Assembly (NCBI GenBank): GCA_038380795.1
Contig: CM076266.1
Location: 16,032,145 to 16,096,144 of the forward strand
Length of the DNA stretch: 64,000 nt
Source: Pyrocephalus nanus
Taxonomy: Eukaryota > Chordata > Aves > Passeriformes > Tyrannidae
Direction of reading: 5' to 3'
Shown: in pieces, positions 1 through 43,250 of the stretch
Position numbering within the stretch: the first letter of the stretch is position 1
Layout: each line of letters starts with the position of its first letter
Made by a program: the position numbers and the translations under genes
Notes under the pieces: generated by a model
Database searches by the model: none
Told to the model about the DNA's origin: nothing
Seen by the model: the letters and a program-made list of their open reading frames with translations, nothing else

Positions 1-1640
1 GTGATTTTTCTACTCATTACATATATGTGCAATTATGAATTACTTGTACAGAGTTAAATACAGTAATATGCTATAAATATGTTGCAGAATGTTGCAGACT
101 TCAGTGTATAATCTTCATTTTTAAGGCCCACCATGATCTGTTGAATTCAAACTATTTTAAATGTATTCATTAATAATGCATTCACTCCATGTGGCAGTTA
201 ATTCCTAATACGTGTACTAGATAGAATATTAACTGGCTTATTGAGATTTTATTTGGCAGTTATTTGCATTATATAGCGATAAATTCTTCTGTTTGTGCTC
301 CTCTGAACTGTGCAGTCTCTAAAGTGAGGCTCATTACTGACTTATGAAACACTGTTGCAAATTAGGTAATTTAGACTTTTTCAGAAATATTTAATATTTT
401 CACATAAAGAAACTGATGAGGGTCACGACAACTCTTTTATTCATGCTGTAGGTATTTCTACATACATAAATACCTTGCTGTCCTGCTGAATGGAGTAACT
501 GTCTCACAGTTTCAGTTCAGTAAGCGAGATGATTCATTTCAAGTGTTAGCCTGCTGATATTCATACTTACTATATGGTTTCATGTTCGCTACACAGCTGT
601 ATTTTCCTGCAAAAATTAATATTTACAATTGTCTAGAAACACAGTACCACCAGAAAGGGTGTGAACAATTTCCCCAGCTACGTCTTCGAGGCACAGTATA
701 AACATCAAAAGCTAGTTAGAGCTTGTTTCAAAAGTAACAGTATTATTGATTCCAGTCCTACGGCGGGTAAAGTAAGAACTTGGCTGCTGCTTGTCAAACA
801 GTGAGCTCTGGGAGCGCAGACACGCCGGCAGGAGTTTTGTCTCGCTGGTAGTGGACAGGCCTGTTTCCATTTTGCTCAAATCATTGGCTGGCTGTTGCAC
901 TCGGCGAGTTTTATGAAACTTGTCGGCTGCATGCAATAGTAGCAGAGGCTCCAGCTGATTAGCACTTCCTTCAATAGCAAAGTGTCACTGAGGCAGTGGG
1001 AATATATTGTGGTTAATAAGTAAAATGCAGCCAGACACACTTTAAGTGGGATATAGGAAAGATGAATGGATGAGGTGGTTGATGATGGCTAACTTGTTTT
1101 AAGATTTATAGTGGAGGGCTTTTTTTCCATTTAGTAGACGTAATATATTCAAATATGTTTTTCTTTTCTAGTTTCCTAAAGTTGCCAAGAGAATAAATCC
1201 CCCCAATAGCTCTATATGATAAATATGGCACAAGCCTGTTTGAATTTTTCTATCTTTTTTTATTTTGAAAAATGAAATGTTAGTTCAGTTTTTCCAGGGA
1301 TGTCCAAACTGTGCCAGGAGTCCAGCACTTGCTTCTAATATGCATACATTTTAGCTGTAGCATTTTCCCTTGCCTTCACTGCAGAACTGGGACCTCTGAA
1401 CCATGCAGGCCCCAGTTTCTAACAGTCCTTCTCTGCCCACCAATGAAGCAAATAAAGCCAAGCATTTCAAGTGCTTTTGTAAGGCAAAGTTTGGTTTTGT
1501 GAAGTTGTCAAACACTGTGGACCATGCTTGGGAGAGGATAGACTCATTATATTTGAGTATTTTTAAATTAATTTGTATTTCTTTATCTTTTAAGTTTTCT
1601 TTTAAATTCTCAGTGAATTTTCTTTTCAAATGTTCACCAG
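1..1640 (+). other. MPP7: MPP7 intron (5' part lies outside the window)
   Basis: AT-rich intronic DNA with no supported exon. The segment from about 770 to 960 is visibly more complex and less AT-rich than its surroundings, and might be a conserved noncoding element. No repeat family recognised. Confidence 0.8.
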
Positions 1641-32384
<30,744 letters not shown>

Positions 32385-34165
32385 TAACGTTTTAAACAGC
32401 TGGAACATCTGCTGTTGTATCAGCGCCTCAGTCTGGGGCATGATCAGGCAGTACTCGATGGTGGTTTTCTTGGTAGGAGGGCTTTTAACTCTACTGAGCA
32501 GCAGGTATACTCTTCATGCACTTGGAACTGGTCTTGTTTTCCTGTGTCTTCAATTCTCTTGCCCACAATTTGGGGCAGAGCAGTCAGATTAAACCGGAGC
32601 TTTACTCTGCTCCATGAAGTGAGTTAATACTACTGTAACAAAACTGCCAAACACCTCTTTATCGTCATCTGTGTGTTTCCAAGGTGAGCTTTTTTAACAG
32701 AGAGTTTGCAGAAGATATGAATCAATACTGGAGATCAGCACTTCAGTGGTTTTAAGCGTAACTGCTCCCATAGAGAGCACATCAGCACTTGGAAGTTATT
32801 GCCCCTTAAATGCTTGAGAGAACTGAAACAGGCAAAAGTGACCAACATTTTTATGAGGAAAATATCATAGGTTTAATTACATATCAAGATAAGTGTTTTT
32901 ACTTTTCTAGATGTGAACCTTGTCTTATGTGTCCAGAGTGATTTTAGTATTCCTTTGCACTTACATAATCATGGAAGGAAAGATGTATTCGGTGGCTTAA
33001 TTGTGAAATACTCAGCTGTGAGCATGCACACACTGAAAATACTTTCACGCATGCTCTGTGCCACAACAAAGAAAATTAATGGGAGTTACTATTTAAATAG
33101 GAAAAAACGTGAGTTAGTATGTATACAACTTCAAAGTCTTTGGGATTAATCTTCTGTAAAATCAGCGGCAAAGTGATAGGAATAGCAACAAAGTAAATAA
33201 CTTTTTTTTCCCCTTTAAATTGTTTTAAAATACTTTTTTCAAATAGTGAGGAAACCGGGGATATCTGGGAAGCAGTTGCAAGAGATTAATTCTTTCTATT
33301 GCTGAGTACGTTGTGATACTTTTTAGTAGAGTAACATGTATTTTGTCTCCACTCAAAAATAAATGAATGCTGTAGACTTCGCTGTAAAAAATATCCTTGA
33401 CACTGGTCAGACACAGCTGGAAACCCCATTTTAAGATTCGATGTGGCAGTGTAAACAAATGCACATTAGAGGATGTATTTTTAATAGAGATAATTTGGTA
33501 TTTTTCTTTATTTACTACCAATTTGCAGGAAGTGAGTACACATGTGAAGACCAAGTAACACCTGTGTGTTGTGTTGTGAATATGTCTTGTAAGTACAGAA
33601 TGTGTATAGGAACTTGCTGACTTCAGATCATCCCATCTGTGACATTCAAATGGGATACCATTATTTCATGTTAATCTGTAAAGAGAATATAGCTGTCTTG
33701 TTTAAAGAAAAAAGAATTTAGTGAAACTTTATATATTTATGAAAGGGTTGAAAAGGGATGTTAAGTTTTTAAATTTCTTGTCAATGTGATCATTTATTAA
33801 AGAGATTACTGTCTGTAATTTGAAACAGTCTCTGTAAATGGAGCTCAACATTCCATGTAAATATTTTATTTCAGTTCTTATGCTGATAAAGCCTTCAAAT
33901 TTTGCAGTTTTATTCTAAATGTGTATTTAATGTGTGGGTCATTGCATTTGGCTTAGAATCGTATAAAACAACAGCAAAATCCCCAGGAGTCTGGAAATGT
34001 TTATGCAAGAGTTACAGATGTACTGAGTGTATGGACACACGCTCTGCTGGAACAGCTATAATGTAACTTTTGTCAAATATTACCATTTTCCTGGTGGATT
34101 TAAACTTTTTTGTAACATAAATAGGAATTTGTTGATTAAATAAATTGCATAGAGATTATCTGAGT
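32385..34165 (+). other. MPP7: Probable MPP7 3' untranslated region
   Basis: AT-rich sequence downstream of the TAG. Canonical AATAAA hexamers are at 33358-33363 and 34139-34144, with another at 35325-35330. The second gives a UTR of about 1.8 kb and is my preferred end, but alternative polyadenylation is possible. The end coordinate is an estimate. No open frame here is credible as protein. Confidence 0.5.
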
Positions 34166-35385
34166 TGAGAAAACATTTTCTGTTTTGTTTTGTTTTGTTT
34201 TTTTAATTACTGAAAATTCAACTATTTTTTCAGGGGATATGGAATTCACCGGGTCAGTTTGCCTTTGCCTGCGACATGTCGAGTGCCTTCACCATCTCTT
34301 GAAACAGAGAGGGCACTCGGCATCTCTCAGGATCTGGGCATTTCCAAAAAGAGGGGGTTTAGTCCTTCCTAAAACACTGCTAACACTGCTTCTGACCTGG
34401 GCTGTCTCAGAACACTGTCACGCTCACATAAGGGACCTGCTTTTCTCTTTATGAAATAGATGCTGGAATAATCTGCAAACTCCCTGGTAGAAACAGATCT
34501 GGCTGTCCTGCAGGCTGTTTTTCCTGTCCTTTTGAAATGAAATTAATTTAATTCCCATTCCTGGTTCGGTGTGGTCTGGGAGGATCTTCTGCACAGCTTT
34601 GCTGTCCTGGGCAGCAGTGAGCAGCATTTACAGAGACACTGACCCTCTGATCCCCGGCACAGTCCTGGCAGGAGTCTCCCAGACGGATGGCTGCCTGCCC
34701 TGTCTCTGAGCCAGGAGCTAATTCCTGAACAGTAACACCTGCAAAAGAAAGGGAATCTCAAAAACATAAATCCAACCAACAGAGTAAAACGTGCACAGAG
34801 TCTTTGAGGAGTGAGAAATGGTTTTAATTACATTACTAGATTACTCTTGAAAGATCAACATTATTGCAGTGATAGCTTCAAAAGCTAAAAATCAAAGCCC
34901 TGGCCTCCACGAGGCAGGCAGAGATGACAGTAGGTCAAGGCAGAAAAAATGTCTTAGCCCAAGAGTTTCAACAGGACAGGAGCGTGCTTATCATGATGGA
35001 TGCTGAGCCTGTATGCTGAACTATTCTGGGATACCAAGCAGAGCAGGGGGGTGGATTGTTCCTTTGACTCCTAAGAATTTGGGAACGAAGACGACTAAAC
35101 ATGTTTCCAATATTCCACATATTCAAGTTGTGCTGTGTGGGTTTTTAGAGAACTGTATGTTTTGACAGTCAAGTCCAGATGTTTTTATTGTGTTTTAGCT
35201 GTTTGCCGTAGCCAAACAAAGGGTAGTATTTTTTAATATTGTACCACGCTCTATACTTGAATTTGCCATCAGGTTCTTGGTTAATGTCTTACCTGAAATC
35301 TGATCTTACCTTCTTATGCAAAACAATAAATTATTGATATACCACGGAAGGTGTTTCTTTCCTTATTGTAATTTGTACCATAACA

Positions 35386-35703
35386 TATCATAGACTCATG
35401 GATTGGTTTGGCTTGGAAGGAGTCTTTAAGATCATCTCATTCCAACCCGGCCTTGAACACTTCCAGGTTGGGGCATCCACAGCTTCTCTGGACAACCTGC
35501 TCCAGTGTCTCACCACCCTCACAGTAAAGAATTTCTTCCTAATACCTGATCTAAACCACCCTCCTTCAGCTTAAAGCCATTACCCCTTGGCCTACCACTG
35601 CATGCCCTTGTAAAAAGTCCCTCTCCAGCTTTCTTGTAGCCCCCTCTAGGTACTGGAAGGTGCTCTAAGGTCTCCTCGAATCCTTCTCTTCTCCAGGATG
35701 AAC
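35386..35703 (-). mobile_element. CR1-type LINE fragment, 3' end, antisense
   Basis: Starts with CATAGACTCATGGATTGGTT, followed by GGCTTGGAAGGAGTCTTTAAGATCATC and then the familiar CR1 phrases on hundred-odd bases of body (gacaacctgctccagtgtctcaccacc; aaagaatttcttcctaatacc; ccccttggcctaccactgca). This is the reverse orientation of an avian CR1 3' end. Better preserved than the copy in the MPP7 intron; about 320 bp, severely 5' truncated. Confidence 0.93.
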
Positions 35704-38149
35704 AAAATGAGTTTAAAAGGTAAAATGCCCAAGTAGTTAATTATTTTATAGGTCCCTCTAGTAACTGTAATGCTCCAGTTATCTTAAGTGGAAAAATAAA
35801 GCACCCTAGAACAAGGACAATTCTTAATATTTCATTTTTGTTGCCAAAGGCTCCTTCAAAATAAATGTTTACTTTTTTCTGTAGCCCACCTTGAAATACT
35901 TTCTTTGTAAGAGGAAAAGCTTCTGTCAGTGGATCAAGCTGAAATATCAGCTTGTCTGGGCTTGCAAAGTGTTGGAGTGTTATCCGAGTTGTTGACTCGG
36001 AGTGTTTCATGGGACACACACGCTTCTAGGCCACTCACAAATCCCACAGGTTGTGCTCATTTGCAGGACTCAAAGAAAGTAATGCTTAAACTGAGTTACT
36101 TTTTGCATTGTGTTATGTCTTTTCCAGAAAAAAAAAGCCTAGCACATACTAGGATTAGATGGAAGACTTTTAAGCCCCTTCTGTTTTTGTTTTAGTGCAG
36201 AATTCTGCATTTCCCACATGTACTTTGGTCCAGGTTTCTACTGTGCATGGAGAATTTTTTCCTCAGTAAAGTTCATATTTGGCTTGTGTGAGATTGTTTC
36301 AAAGGATGAATAGCTTCTTCAGAGATCTGAAGTTAAAGTTATAATCGGAATCTGTTTTTGCTACCGTTCTATCTACAGTAATTTCCCCACAGGATTAAGA
36401 GATTTCTGTATATCAGTTCTTAAAATCATTTTTACTTGCAATTTGCCCAAGATCCTTTTGCTCTCAAGAGTCATTAAGTATTTATCATATATTATCATGA
36501 TTAATGTATGATAGCAAGCTTTCAACAGAAAAATGTCTGAATACAGAATTAAAGGAAGACAGTGGGTGTATTTGTTGTTTAAGAATTCTGGTGCTAGATA
36601 ACAGTTAAAGGTTTCAGCAGAAACACACAAAAAAACATTTGGAAACAGTTACAGTCTGCTCTTAAATTTTGTCTTATGTTAAATGACAGTACAAATGAGA
36701 GAGTTTGGAGTTCTAGACAGCTGGAGACTTTCCCCTCTTGGTATCTGTGTCTGAAATGCAAGTTGGATATTTGGAAGACTGTATGGAATGATTTCACATC
36801 TCTATAATAAAATACTACGGTATTTTGTGTAGTTGACATCCAATGTTTGAACAAAGAGGGTAAATCCATGTGATTATTGAGACTTCATTTTGCTTCTGTT
36901 TCTGTTGTACACCCATGTCTGTTTAAACAAATTTTTAAGGATTCAGTGGCACAAAGCTGCCAGCTACACATTTCACTATATAAATGGAGAAAAATACCAT
37001 CAGGATTTCCAAAAGGGTTCAGATGACACAAACTGTATCTGAAAACTTGTTGATAAGCAATAAATAGAGAAAACTGGGTCACAATTCCTTTTGTAATTAG
37101 ATCTGTTTCTTTTCAGTAGCTGTATTAATATTCACAACTTGAATATGCTAAAAACACCCCAGAAGGCATCCTATAATTTTCAAGTGAAATTCAGATTTGT
37201 GTTATAACAAAGATATTACAAGCTTTCGATAGGATTATACAGAGACTCACAGAACCTAGTTTTAAGGGATTTGGTACGTTTTAAAAGCAGAGGGTCTGAG
37301 GGTAGGGCAGAGGTGAACTGCAAAGTGTTACAAATGCAAGTACCACCCTTAAAATGCATCTTCGGTTTTGTGAGTCACTGAACAGGAGATCAGAGATCCA
37401 GCTGCAACTGTGCTGCAGTTTCTGTCCCCTCCTTGGTAAATATAAATAAGCACCAGTAAATCTGCTTTTGTAAACAAAGCTAAGATTGTGGGAATTATGG
37501 AGCTGAAATGTAGTACCCAGGAGTACCACAGATCCTGCAGATGTGGGCAAGCTGTTGCTTTACTTTCTTCTTACTTCTTTAACTTTTGCAGCAAGAGTAC
37601 AGTCAATCACAGCTTTAACACGAAAGTAGCAAACTCTGTTTAGTCACTGGCAATTTCATTCTTTGTTTTCCTCTGGCCTTTGTACAGCTCCAGTTTAGTA
37701 ATCTAGGTAATACGAGGAGGGGAAGAGGGATAATTAACTCATCTTGAAAAACAGTGAGACATCAAAAATTTGATAGAAGGACTTTTTTTTACCTCCTTCC
37801 TTATGGACACTGGGGTGCTGTGTGTCTGAAACAGCAGTGAAGAATTAGTGTTTTTTCCAGATGGAGAAGCACATGAACGTGTTTTGTCCCATGAAAACAG
37901 AATTGCTCTGGGAGGTCCCTGTGGCCTGTTTGATGCATGAGAGCAGCGCGTGGTAAAAAAGACCAGGAGCAATTTTAAATTTTATGCAGCCAATGTTGGC
38001 TTCGGTTTAAGGCAATGGCCACTGGGGGCAGCTGATTTGTTTCCTATGTGACCTCTGGACATTCCCTGATGTGTCCCCTCCCTTTCCTGGACTTGCACTA
38101 CTGGCTTATTTTTAAGCAGCTGTGGTTCCCTGAAATTGGTCTGCACCTC

Positions 38150-38166
38150 GGGGGGGGGGGGGGGGG
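38150..38166 (+). repeat. G17 homopolymer
   Basis: Seventeen consecutive G residues. Such a run can fold into a G-quadruplex. It is isolated in AT-balanced intergenic DNA rather than in a promoter. Confidence 0.95.
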
Positions 38167-41100
38167 AAGTCAGGTTTCATGATCGAGACACTCCCTGATG
38201 GTGGGGCAATTGCCCAGATGTGAGCACGGGCTGAGACCACTCCATGGAGCTTTGCACTCCTTGTCTGGGTTATGCTTGCCCACTAAACCTACTCTGATGC
38301 AAGTTCTGGAGCCCTACTCCCAAATACAGACTGGCTTGTGTTAGGTACCATATGAGCATGGAACAAAGACACAGTCCCAGGTTCAAAAGAGTTCACTAAA
38401 AAAAAGTCAAGAGGGATGGCAGAGCAGTGCAGCAAGAAGGTGCAAAGAGATGCAGTAAGTGCAGCTCTTTTTACCAGCTGGCACCAGAGGCAGTGCTGGC
38501 ATAATGGGGCAGTCAGATCTAGGATTCAGCATCCCACAGGAGGGTCAGGTGGTTAGAGCTTGGTGTCAGGGCCTCAGCCCATGCTGTGCACTGCCTGGAG
38601 CAGCCAAGGGCTCACAAAAGCTTGGCCCAGGCAGCCTTTGTGCCCAGCTTGGCTGCACAAGGGAATTCGCTGTGTGCACGTGAGCTGGGCTCTGCCTCTC
38701 TCCTGCAGAGCCAGAATGGCAGGTCTTGTCCTGTTTCCCTGCCTGGTGCCAATGGAGGCAGTCTGTTCCAAGTCCCATTTGCAGTCCTGGCTACTACTGA
38801 CTGTAAGGCACAATAGGAGTTTTCTTGTTTGGTTGGGTTTTGTTGTTGTTGTTGAAAACTGGCTTGAAAGCTTTGTTATTATTGGTGCTATCTGGATAGT
38901 ATGAAAGAGCAGCCTCAGTTATTGGCCCTGCTGGGGTATTATTCCAGATGTTTTTCTTTACACAGCTGTTAAGCAGGAAGTAGAACCAAAACCAAAGATT
39001 GATTTGAACCATTGTTTTGTCAAAAACCAGAACTGAACGTGAATTATTGTCTTCTTTTGACTTCATTGAATTCAGATCATCATTGGCCACAGCTGGATCC
39101 AACTCCAGCTCTAACCACACTGAAAAAAGCACAGAGTCTGACCATGCTCTTGAATAGGTGAGATTTTGAAGGCCAAGAGCCTGCATCTTGTCATGAGTGC
39201 AGCTCATGTCACCTTAATGCCAGTAGCAGTTTTAACTGAGCCTGTGTGCACATGTAAATATTGCTCTGTATTTATCAAGTGTGCACCAATTTATTTTATT
39301 GAAAAAAAAAAAAGCAGTCTTACATTGCTTGATTGGAAGATAAAAGGCAGACTAAAGAAAGAAGTCTCCTGATAAAATACCAAAGTTTTAGCAAATAGAT
39401 GCATAGTTTTACTCAGGCAGGATTCACACATCTCAGGAAGCTTAGAATTTAACATTTCAACTATACTGGTTTGCCCCTATTTTCTGAAAGTCAAAAGACC
39501 TTGATTGAATGCAGACTACAAACTTGTTCCCTACAAAACTAGTTAAACATGAAATCTTGTGGGATTAACTTAATTGTTCCCTAAATGAAAAGGCTGCTTT
39601 GTACACAGACTACAATTTTATGCTTGCCAGATAAAGAAATGTGAACCTGTCCGGAGACACAGGAATTTGTCTGTGTAGGAGTATCACTGGGCCAACTGTC
39701 TTGCCTTTTATGTGATATTGTGGTGTAAAACATCACTCTGCTGGTTTAGTTTTACAGAAAATAGTCTCTGTGGTGGTACTCTGTGGGAACTGAAGTATCA
39801 AGTTCTATTTTCCCTTCAAAAATCCAGCTACATTCGTACCCTGCTCCTGACACTACGCTCTCCATGACTGTCAGCCAGCCGTGTGGGCTTGGGGGATGCT
39901 GCAGCACAGCAGGGGAGCTGCAGGGAACCTCTTCCAAGCAAAGCAGGAGGTGCCACTCTTTGCCACAGGAGAGGCTGCCACAGGTAACACCACAGTGTTT
40001 GAAATGAGGGATGGTATCCCTGATAAGATTATATAGTAACTTAGTAAATGGGTAAAATGTTTTATTATTCCATTTTTAATTTTCAGAGGATTATGTGACA
40101 CTTCTGATTATGAGACACTATTACTCTTACAGCAAACTTTTCTATTTTTTTTTGGCTTCCCTACTGCCTGCTTGAAAGTAAGGGTTGCTGTAATTAAAGA
40201 CTTTATTTGTTATATAAATGTAACCATAAAACATGTGGAGTTCCTATCTTCCAAAGCTACCAGACCAAGCAAATAAAGGCAAAATTTCTGCAAGTGTTCT
40301 CAAGTGACCCATTCTGTTTAATCTCGTTTCCTTTCTTCCTAACCAATCTTCTCAAAAAGCCTCTCCATGTCAGGGGCCAATAGTTTAACAAGGACAACGT
40401 GAAGCAGAAAGGAGAGGCTGGCCAGGAACCGCTGAAAGGGAGAAGCTGGGGCACTGCTGGGCTCTGAACACCAGCACGTCTGCAAGTCTGGCACAAAAGT
40501 GAGCAACCTGTGGGTGAAAACAGTACGGAAAGATGATGTGAGCAGCAGGGTGTCCTATGAGAGGGAGCAGTCACCACCCCTGTGCCTTTCACATACAGGC
40601 ATTTAGCAAGGAGCAGTTACGGTCCCCTCCGTGCCAGGGAATGCACTTTAATGTGCAGTCCTCGACTGCGCCCTGGCAGACTCTGCAGGTGGTTTCCCTT
40701 CACAGTGTCACACTCTGAATGTAGCTCTTGACTTTGTGGTCTCCAGAAGTTATCTTCTGAAATGGTACTAAAACCTGCCTACTCTTAGAGTCTGTTCAAG
40801 TCCAACAAGTCCCAAGACAGGTGCGGTTGAGGTGCACATGTATCGCTGACAAGGTCGTTGCAGTTCTAATCCTGAGCCTCCTTCATGTTCACCTACCTTG
40901 TACCAGAAGGATGTTGGTGGCTGTATTAACTCTGCTGCCAATAAACGTGACCCATTTATACAGTTGGTGTTTGTTATTGTCCTTGCAACCACATTTAATG
41001 TACCCCCTGTGAGACACTCATGCTTGTTTTTTCTGCAGGAACCCCTGGGTCGCTCCCAGCCATGCTAACTTATCTGTCACAAAATCTAAGTGGAAAACAC

Positions 41101-42598
41101 AAAAGGCAAGATTCTCTCCAAATATGTGAGAGCTCTGCAGGGAGGCAGTGCTACTGCTCTGCTCCCCTCACAGCTCCACTTACGGTAGTGGTTACTTGGC
41201 TTGGCTCACCAGCGTCATGTAAAATCCTTATGGATCCTCGTGGTTCCAGTGCTCAGGATTGATGATTCTTCTTTCTCTTTTAGCATCTTGTGAATAACTT
41301 AGAATTTTTTCATGCTAATGCAACTCCCTCTCTTCCTGGTAAATTGCCTCATTTTGTGCTATTGGAAAGTGCTTAGCCTGGATTGCTTCTCTGCGAGCAG
41401 CTAATGGCTGCTGCTGCTTTCTGTATCATGTGTATGGGACAAGGGTGAAATATCAGCAGAGAGCTGACACCACTGCAACCCCTCAGTGAGTGATAGTAGG
41501 AACTCCTCCTATAGTTAGCCTCAAATGACTTCCTTCTGTACCACTTCAGCACTCAGGATTGTTCCTGCAGTTTCTGTGGCACAGATGAGATGGTAGTGGG
41601 TAAACGTGCAGGGCTAGTGAGGTTAGAAAAGTTTAATTTTTATTTTAACAGTATCAGAGTTTTACCTTTTGTCTTTCTGTGCCTGGGAAATCAGAAATGC
41701 ATTTGCTCTGAAGACCTTGTAATCTAATGCCAGGTCTTGCTGTTCAACTTTTACTGTTGAACTTTAGTGCCTTGTTTCATGTGTGGTCCCTTTGACTTCT
41801 GTAACACTCCTCACAATGGGGTTGGCAGCTCTTACGCTGGAACCAAGCTGATGACTTCTCTGAGCTCAGGTTCTGGCTTTACGATAAGATGCAATCAGCA
41901 AAGATGATAAATATTTCGGCAAGTAATCAAACGTGTGAGAGCCGTCTGGTTATTATCTTTGGATTAATATCTGAGATCAGGATCTGGGAGCGAATTTCAA
42001 TGCAAACGCATCAAAGTCCTGTCAAACACATGGTAGTAAATATGTGTGGCTGATAAATCTATTGACTCTTTGTCTGAATTATTTAATGGAAATTGTAGGA
42101 CTGCATTAGATGGCCCTGGCCTTTGCAGCTTAGCTGTCCTTCCAGGGCTTCATTTCTTTTATACCTACAATGTGTTCCCGATAAATCTTCTCACACACTT
42201 TTAAGTAATTTCCCAAGTGCTCTCAAAATGGAGGCAGCAATTCATCGCTGTCGCTTTAGGCAATTATTACTGAAATCTACAAAAGAGTGTTTCAGAATAA
42301 TTAACTTTCATTAACCTTAAGCCTTAAAAGATTTTCTAGTGTTGCTCAGCACGCCTTCAAGCTGCCAGTCACCCATTTGTAAACTCGGAGCTGTCAAGCA
42401 GTTCTCCAACCCTGTAGGGCGAGCTCTGTCTGCTTCACTGATCTCGGCTCACGCGAAGGCACAGCACTATATATTTCAACTTGTAAATGGCGTATCTTGG
42501 GGGTTTTTTGTTATTATATTTCTGTGTAATACTTTCCAAACTCTACTTTATTGTATTCCACAGTTTAAAAGCCACCTGGATATTCTTTTTCTATTCTT

Positions 42599-42615
42599 TT
42601 TTTTTTTTTTTTTTT
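42599..42615. repeat. Poly(T) run
   Basis: A homopolymer T tract of about 17 bases. Could be the poly(A) tail remnant of a minus-strand retroposed copy, but no parent sequence is recognised next to it. Confidence 0.8.
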
Positions 42616-43206
42616 GAGACTATCTCTAAGCCTTCTTGCATGTTTTTGTAATGTCTAAGACAGACTCAGACAGAAGCTTCAGAAGACTTGTGCAGCTGGT
42701 AGCTTTTTGATGATTTCATTTCACAATTCTTTTAGAATAAATGTGGGTACTAACAAGAACAATGAGTAAAATGTCAGTTGCACTAACTAGAAGTGATCCG
42801 TTCTAGAAAAATATTAACTTTTGTCAGTTCAATTACACATGTGCATCATTCTACTTGCGCAGAGTAAAAAAAAGTAGAGTCTAACAGATGTATGGTAAGG
42901 ACATAAATGTTGTGAACCAAAGAAATACCATAAATCCTTTATACTAGAAATTTTGGTGAATGTTTTAGAGACTAGAGATGAGAACAAGTCCAGGTGTCCT
43001 TTGAACCCTGCAAGGTGATTAAAGCGAACAATGTGAACCTGAAGTGACAGTACTGAAATACATGGAGATACATGCGTGGGCTGGGGATTTACACAAGAGG
43101 AACAGCCAGTTCATGGGAATGGCAAGACTGCCACACATGGGAAACAGGGCAGATGAACATTTACAGCTTACTTCAAGTGGGAAAACTGGTTGTGAGGAAT
43201 CTCTGT

Positions 43207-43250
43207 AAATATCTTTTTACATAGGAACTAAATATCTTTTTACATAGGAA
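43207..43250. repeat. Tandem duplication of about 23 bp
   Basis: Two adjacent copies of the unit AATATCTTTTTACATAGGAA, differing only at the edges. A local slippage or duplication event. Confidence 0.85.
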
